This document shows, one piece after another, positions 8,197 to 16,430 of a stretch of 64,000 bases of DNA (positions are counted from its first letter, which is position 1; the number at the start of each line of letters is the position of its first letter). Both the position numbers and the translations under genes were made by a program. The notes beneath the pieces are model-generated. The model did not search any database and was not told the origin of the DNA. It saw only the letters and a list, made by a program, of their open reading frames with translations. The DNA lies in contig JAAZZG010000007.1 in the NCBI GenBank assembly GCA_014237715.1, positions 25,122-89,121 of the forward strand. Reading direction: 5' to 3'. Origin of the DNA: Acidimicrobiales bacterium (lineage in GTDB: Bacteria > Actinomycetota > Acidimicrobiia > Acidimicrobiales > MedAcidi-G1).

Positions 8197-8852
8197 ATAC
8201 CCGCCGACGCGGTGGGTTCGGTCCGAGTAACGCAGCCGCGGCCCCCCGGGCCTTCCTACTGATCACCATTGCCGTCCTCCTCGGACTGGTTCTGCTCTGG
8301 AAGGCCGTCGACTCCACTCCGGGGACCGTGGCACCGGCTGCCGACCAGACAGCGACTGCCGATTCGTCGACCGGCGAGACGTCCGCCGAGGCTGGCGATG
8401 CCTCTGCCGACGAGATGCCGGACGACGCCGACACGGACGCATCGGCCGATTCCGGAAGCGATGCACCAGCCACCACGGAGGCCCCGGCTCCGACCACTAC
8501 CCAGGATCTCTTCCCGAAGCCCACCCACGCCCCCAACGAGGTGAATGTCCTGGTGGCCAACGGCTCGGGCGTGTCCGGCGCAGCCGGCAAGGTCACCGAC
8601 ATGCTCAGCCCACTGGGCTGGGCCATGGAGTCCCCGGCCAACGCCAACAAGACCTCGGTCACCGGGATCTACTACAAGACGGGCTACGCCAGCGACGCTC
8701 AGGTAATCCAGGAACACTTCGGTGAGGCCCCGAGCATCCTCTCGCAGTTCCCGGCGGGCGGCCTCTCGGTCCCTGACGGCACACTGGACCGGATCGACAA
8801 CGCCGACATCGTGGTCGTCCTTGGATCCGACCTGGCCATCCAGGGCGGCTGA
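8193..8852 (+). CDS. Membrane-anchored LytR C-terminal domain protein
   Basis: A 219-residue protein with a short basic N terminus, a single membrane anchor at residues 21-37 (FLLITIAVLLGLVLLWK), a long acidic Ala/Asp/Thr/Ser-rich linker to about residue 110, and a LytR_C domain (EVNVLVANGSGVSGAAGKV...IVVVLGSDL). LytR_C domains occur in cell-envelope proteins, with or without the LCP catalytic domain; none is present here. The domain should lie outside the membrane. It is translationally coupled to the DUF3263 gene. Confidence 0.88.
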   Translation: MNTRRRGGFGPSNAAAAPRAFLLITIAVLLGLVLLWKAVDSTPGTVAPAADQTATADSSTGETSAEAGDASADEMPDDADTDASADSGSDAPATTEAPAPTTTQDLFPKPTHAPNEVNVLVANGSGVSGAAGKVTDMLSPLGWAMESPANANKTSVTGIYYKTGYASDAQVIQEHFGEAPSILSQFPAGGLSVPDGTLDRIDNADIVVVLGSDLAIQGG

Positions 8853-8908
8853 CCCCGGTCGATCTGTTTATCGCATAGGGCGATTCGGAACGGAAACTGG
8901 TCGCTTCG

Positions 8909-9895
8909 ATGAAGGTGGTCGCCGCCCCCGACAAGTTCCGGGGCACCGGCACGGCCCGTGAGGTCGCCGCAGCCATCGGGCGGGCCGCCACCGCCGCCGG
9001 TGCTGACTGCGTCGAGATTCCCATGGCAGACGGCGGCGAGGGCCTGCTCGACGTGCTGGGCGGACCGGACCGAACCACGGTGGTCACCGGTCCGCTGGGC
9101 GCTCCGGTAGAGGCCGGCTGGCGACTGGACCGGGGAACGGCGGTCATCGAGATGGCCCGGGTAGCGGGCCTGGAACTGGCCGGAGGCGCCGACGGAAACC
9201 ATCCTCTGGACGCCACGACGGCTGGCGTCGGCGAGCTCATCCTGAGCGCCGTGGAGTCCGGGGCTCAACGGATCGTCATCGGCATGGGCGGGTCGGCCAC
9301 CACCGACGGTGGGTTAGGTGCGCTCGACGCCATGGGCTCACCGGCCCGGTACCGGGGCGTGGAACTGCTGGTGGCCTGTGACGTGCGGACCCGGTTCGCC
9401 GACGCGGCCGAGGTGTTCGGCCCTCAGAAGGGCGCCACCGATGCTCACGTCCGGATGCTGACCGGCCGACTCGAACGTCTCGTGCAGGTCTACGGCGAAC
9501 GCTTCGACGTCGACGTGTCGACCCTCGACCGGGCCGGGGCGGCCGGTGGGTTAGCTGGGGGCCTGGCCGCCATGGGCGCAGAACTGGTCGACGGGATCGA
9601 CCTGGTGGCCGAGGAGCTCCGCCTCGACGAACACGTGGCCGACGCCGACCTGGTGGTCACTGGTGAGGGCTGGCTCGATGCGACCTCGTATGAGGGGAAG
9701 GTGGTCGGCGGCGTAGGCGTCTACGCCGCTGCGGCCGGGGTGCCCCTCCTGGTGGTGGTGGGAGGTGCCGAACCAGAGGTAGCGGACCGCGATGGTGTCG
9801 TCTCGCTTTCGGAACGCTTCGGCATGGCTCGGGCCATGGCTGAGCCCACCGCCCTCCTGGAGATCGTCATCGGCGAGGCGCTGGCCCGTGGATAG
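8909..9895 (+). CDS. glxK: Glycerate kinase, GlxK family
   Basis: The protein phosphorylates D-glycerate with ATP, feeding glyoxylate or serine-derived carbon into glycolysis. The N terminus MKVVAAPDKFRGTGTA matches the family start, followed by PMADGGEGLLDVL and the glycine-rich VIGMGGSATTDGGLG. The C-terminal half has DLVVTGEGWLDATSYEGK. At 328 residues it is somewhat shorter than typical enzymes (about 370-380) but all recognisable motifs are present. The product could be 2- or 3-phosphoglycerate depending on subfamily. The sulfur-carrier gene starts 10 bp downstream. Confidence 0.88.
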   Translation: MKVVAAPDKFRGTGTAREVAAAIGRAATAAGADCVEIPMADGGEGLLDVLGGPDRTTVVTGPLGAPVEAGWRLDRGTAVIEMARVAGLELAGGADGNHPLDATTAGVGELILSAVESGAQRIVIGMGGSATTDGGLGALDAMGSPARYRGVELLVACDVRTRFADAAEVFGPQKGATDAHVRMLTGRLERLVQVYGERFDVDVSTLDRAGAAGGLAGGLAAMGAELVDGIDLVAEELRLDEHVADADLVVTGEGWLDATSYEGKVVGGVGVYAAAAGVPLLVVVGGAEPEVADRDGVVSLSERFGMARAMAEPTALLEIVIGEALARG

Positions 9896-9905
9896 CGTGC
9901 CGGCC

Positions 9906-10181
9906 ATGGCCGTCACCATCCGCATCCCCACCACCCTCCGTCCGCTGACCTCCGGTCAGCCCGAGGTCAACGTCGAGGCTGGCACCGTGGGCGAGGCCCT
10001 TGCCGCTCTTGATGTCGCCCATCCAGGGTTTACCGAGCGAATCACCGACGAGTCCGGCGCCCTGCGTCGCTTTGTGAACGTGTTCGTGAGCGACGAAGAC
10101 GTCCGTTTCCTGAACGGGCTTGACACCGAGGTGCCCGACGGCGCTGTGGTGGCCATCGTCCCGGCCGTCGCCGGAGGCTGA
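9906..10181 (+). CDS. MoaD/ThiS-family sulfur carrier, CysO-like
   Basis: A 91-residue ubiquitin-like sulfur carrier ending in GG, the residues that are adenylated and thiocarboxylated. It closely follows mycobacterial CysO: IRIPTTLRPLTSGQ at the start, RFVNVFVSDEDVRFLNGL in the middle, and AIVPAVAGG at the end. CysO donates sulfur to O-phosphoserine through CysM, after which Mec releases cysteine. Neither partner is in this window, so the pathway link is inferred. The ATG at 9906 gives the family length. Confidence 0.88.
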   Translation: MAVTIRIPTTLRPLTSGQPEVNVEAGTVGEALAALDVAHPGFTERITDESGALRRFVNVFVSDEDVRFLNGLDTEVPDGAVVAIVPAVAGG

Positions 10182-10265
10182 CCCGTCAACTGCGCCGGAG
10201 GCTGAGTCAGCTTCCGGTCAGCCGCCTCAGCGGTCGACATTGGCCTGTCGGACAACCTCCCGACG

Positions 10266-10294
10266 TTGGAAAACCGCCGATCCGGTGGTTGGAT
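10266..10294 (+). promoter_or_regulatory. Putative groEL promoter
   Basis: TTGGAA at 10266-10271 and TTGGAT at 10289-10294 are separated by 17 bp. The -10-like hexamer abuts the CIRCE element, the usual arrangement for HrcA-controlled chaperone genes. The match to the -10 consensus is weak, so the assignment leans on CIRCE position. Confidence 0.4.
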
Positions 10295-10320
10295 TAGCAC
10301 TCGTAGCAAGAGAGTGCCAG
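10294..10320 (+). promoter_or_regulatory. CIRCE operator (HrcA-binding inverted repeat)
   Basis: TTAGCACTC, a 9-bp spacer and GAGTGCCAG match the CIRCE consensus TTAGCACTC-N9-GAGTGCTAA at 16 of 18 arm positions. It lies about 100 bp upstream of the groEL start. This implies heat-shock repression by HrcA; hrcA itself is not in the window. Confidence 0.9.
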
Positions 10321-10405
10321 CAGCCGCGCCCGTGAGCTGCCGGCCCTGTCGACCGGTCGCCGACCGACCGGTCATCACTTGAGTACGTACCAAAAACCTG
10401 ACTGA

Positions 10406-12034
<1,629 letters not shown>

Positions 12035-12063
12035 AACGGGATTTTCCGTTCCGAATACGCGAG

Positions 12064-12087
12064 ACGGACGCCCTCCGGGGCGTCCGT
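12064..12087 (+). terminator. Rho-independent-type terminator after groEL
   Basis: A perfect 10-bp stem (ACGGACGCCC with its complement) closed by a TCCG tetraloop lies 30 bp past the groEL stop. A short TTTT run follows at 12094-12097. Confidence 0.85.
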
Positions 12088-12120
12088 TCCGCGTTTTGGG
12101 GGCCGAGCCTGTTCACTGGT

Positions 12121-12945
12121 GTGCATGAGGCTGGTGAACACATTCGCCTGGGCCCGGACATGAGCCGGGGCCGGACCGCCCGGGTGCTGACCCGCCGTGT
12201 CGACGCTGACGGCAACCGTCGCGTCCCCGACGAGCTGATTGTCGAGGAACCCATGTCGATCCGCCTTGACGGTGAGCTGGTGGCCACCACCATGCGAACC
12301 CCGGGTGATGACTTCGAGCTGGCCGTCGGGTTCTGCATCACCGAGGGTGTTCTGGCTGACACTCCGGTCCGCTCGGTCCGCTACTGCGGACAGGGGTCGG
12401 CGTCGGAGGCCGAGTACAACGACGTCACCGTGGACACCGGTGGTCGGGCCCCCGTCCCCACGCCCCGGCTCGGACCCGCCTCGTCGTCGTGCGGCATCTG
12501 TGGAACGGTGGCCATCGACGAACTACGTGAACGCCTTCGCCCACTCGACGTCGAACCGTTCGACGTCGAGGTGCTGGCCTCCATGACCGACCGCATCGAC
12601 GGTCAGGCCCTCTTCTCGACCACCGGGGCCGTGCACGCCGCCGTGGCCTTCGACCGCACGGGCCAGCCGTTGCTGCTGCGTGAGGACATCGGTCGTCACA
12701 ACGCCGTCGACAAAGTGGTGGGTCGACTCCACATGGACGGTCTCCTGCCGGCCGGCGAGCTAGGGCTGTGGGTCAGCGGCCGGGCCTCGTTTGAGATGGC
12801 CCAGAAGGCGTGGGCCGCCGGGTTCGCCAGCCTGGTGGCGGTCAGCGGACCGTCGGCACTGGCCGTCGAGACAGCCCGGACCGCCAACCTTCAGTTGGCC
12901 GGCTTCGCCCGTGGCGACCGGCTCAACCTCTACACCGGCGACTGA
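12121..12945 (+). CDS. fdhD: Formate dehydrogenase accessory sulfurtransferase FdhD
   Basis: FdhD passes sulfur from a cysteine desulfurase to the molybdenum cofactor of formate dehydrogenases. The product has the family start region ELIVEEPMSIRLDGE, the FELAVGFCITEG segment, the catalytic Cys loop SSSCGICGT (CxxC), and ALFSTTGAVHAA followed by REDIGRHNAVDKVVG. Length (274) is typical. The start may be GTG at 12121 or ATG at 12160; the extra 13 residues are not conserved in the family as I know it. No formate dehydrogenase gene is present here. It starts 33 bp after the groEL terminator stem. Confidence 0.93.
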   Translation: MHEAGEHIRLGPDMSRGRTARVLTRRVDADGNRRVPDELIVEEPMSIRLDGELVATTMRTPGDDFELAVGFCITEGVLADTPVRSVRYCGQGSASEAEYNDVTVDTGGRAPVPTPRLGPASSSCGICGTVAIDELRERLRPLDVEPFDVEVLASMTDRIDGQALFSTTGAVHAAVAFDRTGQPLLLREDIGRHNAVDKVVGRLHMDGLLPAGELGLWVSGRASFEMAQKAWAAGFASLVAVSGPSALAVETARTANLQLAGFARGDRLNLYTGD

Positions 12946-12980
12946 GAGGGCCGACGGGGCCGTTCCCTAGACTCGCAGCG

Positions 12981-13664
12981 ATGAGCGAACCCGTTTCCCC
13001 CTCCGACGGCCTGGCCGTTCTCCACCTGTTTCTCAAGGTGTGCGGCCACAGCGACGCTGCCGCCGTACGTATCGCCGTCGACGCAGCCACCGAGGCTGGC
13101 GACCAGGTCGTCCCAGTGGCCATTCTCGGCCACAAGGCCGATGTGGCCGTCATGACGCTCGGCACCGACCTGTGGCGGCTCCGGACCCTGCAGACCGCCC
13201 TGGTGGCCGCCGGCCTCGAGCTGGTCGACAGCTACCTCAGCCTCACCGAGGTGTCGGAATACGCCCAGGGCGTTCCCGACGAGATGAAGCGGGCCCGCCT
13301 CCACCCGGTGCTGCCGCCCGAGGGAAAGCCGGCATGGTGCTTCTACCCGATGTCCAAGAGTCGTGACGTGGGCGCCAACTGGTTTGAGCTGCCCTATGAC
13401 GACCGACACGAGCTGATGATGGAGCACGGCACGTCGGGCCGGACCTTTGCCGGACGCATCCTCCAGGTGGTCACCGGCTCGGCGGGTATAGACGACTTCG
13501 AGTGGGGCGTGACCCTGTTCGGACAGCATCCCGATGACCTCAAGGACGTCGTCTACACGATGCGCTACGACCGGGCCTCGGCCCGCTTTGGCCAGTTCGG
13601 GACCTTCTACACAGGCATGGTCGACGAGCTGGACGTCGTGCTGAAGCGGGTTGGCTGCACCTGA
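12981..13664 (+). CDS. hemQ: Coproheme decarboxylase HemQ (ChdC)
   Basis: HemQ converts coproheme to protoheme in the final step of the coproporphyrin-dependent haem pathway used by Gram-positive bacteria. The 227-residue protein has the HemQ signature FYPMSKSRDVGANWFELPYD with the catalytic Tyr122, and the proximal His149 in MEHGTSGR. The Tyr-His spacing of 27 equals that of Listeria ChdC (Tyr147/His174). The C-terminal GVTLFGQHPDDLKDVVYTMR and FGQFGTFYTG are also family hallmarks. The ATG at 12981 lies 35 bp after fdhD and gives the normal length. Partner genes cgoX and hemE lie 33 kb away. Confidence 0.93.
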   Translation: MSEPVSPSDGLAVLHLFLKVCGHSDAAAVRIAVDAATEAGDQVVPVAILGHKADVAVMTLGTDLWRLRTLQTALVAAGLELVDSYLSLTEVSEYAQGVPDEMKRARLHPVLPPEGKPAWCFYPMSKSRDVGANWFELPYDDRHELMMEHGTSGRTFAGRILQVVTGSAGIDDFEWGVTLFGQHPDDLKDVVYTMRYDRASARFGQFGTFYTGMVDELDVVLKRVGCT

Positions 13665-13666
13665 CC

Positions 13667-14533
13667 ATGGGATCGGCCCCCGCCTTTCCGGAACCCGACA
13701 TGCGCCGTCTGGGCGCGTCGGAGCCGAGTGCCCTGAAGTCGGAGGCGCTGCATCGGGTCCTGCGCGATCTGGACCGGGTAGTGGTGGCCTTCTCCGGCGG
13801 CGCCGACTCGGCGCTGCTGGCCCACGCCGCCCACACATTGTTGGGCCCCGACCGTGTCCACGTGGTCACAGCCGTGTCGCCGTCGTTGGCCGGCGACGAA
13901 CGGGCCGACGCCGCGGCGTTGGCCGACGAGTGGGGCCTGCGTTGGTCGGCCGTTGAGACCGACGAGATGACCCACGCTGCCTACCGGGCCAACGACGCCG
14001 ATCGCTGTGCCCACTGCAAAGAGGCCCTCATGGACGTGCTGGCCCCCATCGCAGCCGCCGAGTCGGCCACCGTGGTGCTCGGTGTCAACGTCGATGATCT
14101 GGGTGATCACCGGCCCGGCCAGAAGGCCGCGGCCGACCGGGGAGCACGCTTCCCCCTGGTGGAAGCCGGGCTGACCAAGGACGACGTCCGGGCACGGTCC
14201 CGGGCCCTGGGCCTGCGGACCGCAGACAAGCCGGCTGCCGCCTGCCTCGCCTCGCGGGTGCCCTACGGGACCGAGGTCACCGTTGGCGTGTTATCCGGCG
14301 TCGAGCGGGCCGAGGCCGCGTTGCGGCGCCTCGGTTTTGATGACCTCCGGGTCCGTCACCACGACGACACGGCCCGCATCGAGGTGCCGACGGATCGTCT
14401 GGCCGACGTGGTTGAACGCCGTGACGCCGTGGTGGCCGCTGTGACCAGCTCGGGGTACCTCTACGTCACCCTCGACCTCGAGGGCCTGCGGTCCGGCAAC
14501 CTCAACGCCGCCCTGGGTCCCGATGGAGCCTGA
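13667..14533 (+). CDS. larE: ATP-dependent sacrificial sulfur transferase LarE
   Basis: LarE-type PP-loop enzymes transfer sulfur; in lactobacilli LarE sulfurises the nickel-pincer cofactor precursor at the expense of its own cysteine. The 288-residue protein has the pyrophosphatase loop FSGGADSALLAHAA, the segment RCAHCKEALM, and AACLASRVPYGTEVT, where the first Cys corresponds to the sacrificial sulfur donor of LarE. It starts 2 bp after hemQ and overlaps the next gene by 11 bp. No larB, larC or larA is in the window, so whether the pincer cofactor is made here is unknown; other sulfur acceptors are possible. Confidence 0.87.
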   Translation: MGSAPAFPEPDMRRLGASEPSALKSEALHRVLRDLDRVVVAFSGGADSALLAHAAHTLLGPDRVHVVTAVSPSLAGDERADAAALADEWGLRWSAVETDEMTHAAYRANDADRCAHCKEALMDVLAPIAAAESATVVLGVNVDDLGDHRPGQKAAADRGARFPLVEAGLTKDDVRARSRALGLRTADKPAAACLASRVPYGTEVTVGVLSGVERAEAALRRLGFDDLRVRHHDDTARIEVPTDRLADVVERRDAVVAAVTSSGYLYVTLDLEGLRSGNLNAALGPDGA

Positions 14534-15032
14534 TCCGGGACCACCGCTAGAACCGGAGGCTCGCCTCGCCGAGCTAGCTGACGCGCTGGTCGACGGACTG
14601 GTGGCGGCCCTTCCCGGCTGGGTGGAGAAGTGCGTGTCCCGGGTCGCGGATGCCTGGAGCGGAGATCCGGCGGGTGACACGGTCGAAGTGCCGGCCGAGC
14701 GGCTGGCCGATGCAGGCCGTCGGGCTGCCGACGAGGTGGGGGAGCGCCTGCGGGCCCTGCTGGCTGCCGACGTCGACGAGCAGTGGACCGGACCGCTGGC
14801 CGTACTGCGCGACACCGTTCGATTCCCGACCGACCTGCTGCGGACTGCCGGTGTGCCACCGGTGGACCGCGACGGCGATGCCGTCCGGATGTTCCCCGAC
14901 GATCTCTACGACCTGACGCCCTCCTCGTTTGCCGACATTCATCCTGACCTGCAGGCCCCCGGCCTGGCGTGGGGTGCAGCCAAGGCCTTCGTCCACCGCC
15001 GACGCCACCTCGAGGGAGATGGATCTTTCTGA
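14523..15032 (+). CDS. Conserved hypothetical protein
   Basis: A 169-residue soluble protein, mostly alpha-helical and rich in Ala, Asp and Arg, with no signal peptide, membrane segment or metal motif. The C-terminal half contains FPTDLLRTAGVPPVDRDGDA and a Tyr/Asp-rich FPDDLYDLTPSSFADI, which look conserved but which I cannot assign. It overlaps larE by 11 bp and is therefore probably co-translated with it. Confidence 0.7.
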   Translation: MEPDPGPPLEPEARLAELADALVDGLVAALPGWVEKCVSRVADAWSGDPAGDTVEVPAERLADAGRRAADEVGERLRALLAADVDEQWTGPLAVLRDTVRFPTDLLRTAGVPPVDRDGDAVRMFPDDLYDLTPSSFADIHPDLQAPGLAWGAAKAFVHRRRHLEGDGSF

Positions 15033-15165
15033 GCGACGGGTCATCTGACCGGAACAGTTCACCGTCCAGAAACACTGGCGTGACCATGCCGTGATGCGCA
15101 GCGGTCAACCTGTCGACGACCATCCACATCCCCCGTCCGTCGTGGACACTGAAAGGACCCCCCAA

Positions 15166-16404
15166 ATGGATTCTGGTGACATTGCCTGGATGCTGACCAG
15201 CACAGCCCTCGTTGTCTTCATGGTGCCGGGACTGGCCCTGTTCTACGGCGGCATGGTCCGCTCCAAGAACGTGCTGAACATGTTGATGATGAACATGTAC
15301 TGCATCGGGATCGTGCCCATCGTGTGGGTGCTGGTCTCGTACTCGATCGGCAACTCGCCCGACGGGGACGGCTTCTTCGGTGGCGACTGGATCGGCAACT
15401 TCGACTTCATCGGTCTCAAGGGCATGGCCGGCGACACCGAGGGCCTGGTGTTCGTTGCCTTTCTCATGACCTTCGCCTCCATCACCCCGGCGCTCATCTC
15501 CGGAGCGGTAGCCGACCGACTCAAGTTCTCGGCGTGGGTGCTGTTCGTACCCGTCTGGCTGGTGCTGGTCTACAGCCCGGTCACCTACTGGGTGTACAGC
15601 GGATGGCAGCACGGCAATGGTGCGTTGGACTTCGCCGGTGGCACGGCGATCCACGTCAACGCGGCGGCCGCCGCCCTGGCCTTTGTTCTGGTCCTGGGGA
15701 AGCGGAAGGGCTGGCCAACGGAGGCCATGCCCCCGCACGACATGCCGCTGGTAATGATCGGTACCGGCATCCTGTGGTTCGGCTGGTTCGGGTTCAACGC
15801 CGGATCGGCCGGTGCGGCCAACGGCCAAGCCGTGCAGGCCCTGTTGAACACTTTTCTCGCCGCGGCGGCCGGCATGGTCGGCTGGCTGGCCACCGAAAAA
15901 CTACGTGATGGTCAGGCCACCTCGTTGGGCGCCGCCTCCGGCGTGGTCGCCGCGTTGGTGGCCATCACCCCGGCCGCAGGCTACGTGGGTGGGCTGGCCG
16001 GCATCGTGTTCGGCCTCCTGGCCGGCAGCGTCTGCTATCTAGCCTTGACCCTCAAGACCCGGTTCGGCTTCGACGACAGCCTCGACGTGGTGGGCATCCA
16101 CGGCGTGGGCGGCATCCTCGGCGGTCTGCTGCTGGGCCTATTCGCCGACTCCAGCGCCATCCCTGGTGGTGGCTTCGACGACGGCTTGTTCTTCGGTGGC
16201 GGCATCGAACTCTTCTTGGACCAGGCGGTGGCCATCGGTTCAGTCATCGTCTTCTCGTTCGCCATGACCTGGGTGATCGTCAAGGCGATCGACGCGGTGG
16301 TCGGCCTCCGGGTCGACGAAGAGACCGAGGCGGTCGGACTCGACCAGCGGATCCACGCCGAGTCGGCCTACAACGAAGGCCCGAAGGGCTCGGTGGTGAC
16401 CTGA
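15166..16404 (+). CDS. amt: Ammonium transporter, Amt family
   Basis: Amt trimers conduct ammonium across the cytoplasmic membrane. The 412-residue protein has about eleven hydrophobic segments, the family start WMLTSTALVVFMVPGLALFY, the pore twin histidines in GTAIHVNAA and GIHGVGGILGG, and the ITPALISGA region. The ATG at 15166 is chosen because GAAAGGA lies 8 bp upstream and places the first helix correctly; an in-frame ATG at 15091 would add an unlikely 25-residue hydrophilic leader. The 133-bp gap before it holds the presumed promoter. glnD follows 26 bp downstream, but no glnB/glnK is present between them. Confidence 0.96.
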   Translation: MDSGDIAWMLTSTALVVFMVPGLALFYGGMVRSKNVLNMLMMNMYCIGIVPIVWVLVSYSIGNSPDGDGFFGGDWIGNFDFIGLKGMAGDTEGLVFVAFLMTFASITPALISGAVADRLKFSAWVLFVPVWLVLVYSPVTYWVYSGWQHGNGALDFAGGTAIHVNAAAAALAFVLVLGKRKGWPTEAMPPHDMPLVMIGTGILWFGWFGFNAGSAGAANGQAVQALLNTFLAAAAGMVGWLATEKLRDGQATSLGAASGVVAALVAITPAAGYVGGLAGIVFGLLAGSVCYLALTLKTRFGFDDSLDVVGIHGVGGILGGLLLGLFADSSAIPGGGFDDGLFFGGGIELFLDQAVAIGSVIVFSFAMTWVIVKAIDAVVGLRVDEETEAVGLDQRIHAESAYNEGPKGSVVT

Positions 16405-16430
16405 TCGGCCCCGGGTCCACAATTAGAAAC

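Noticed and set aside
14461..15828. 455-codon minus-strand frame across larE's 3' end, the hypothetical gene and amt
   Set aside because: Overlaps three supported plus-strand genes and shows no homology.
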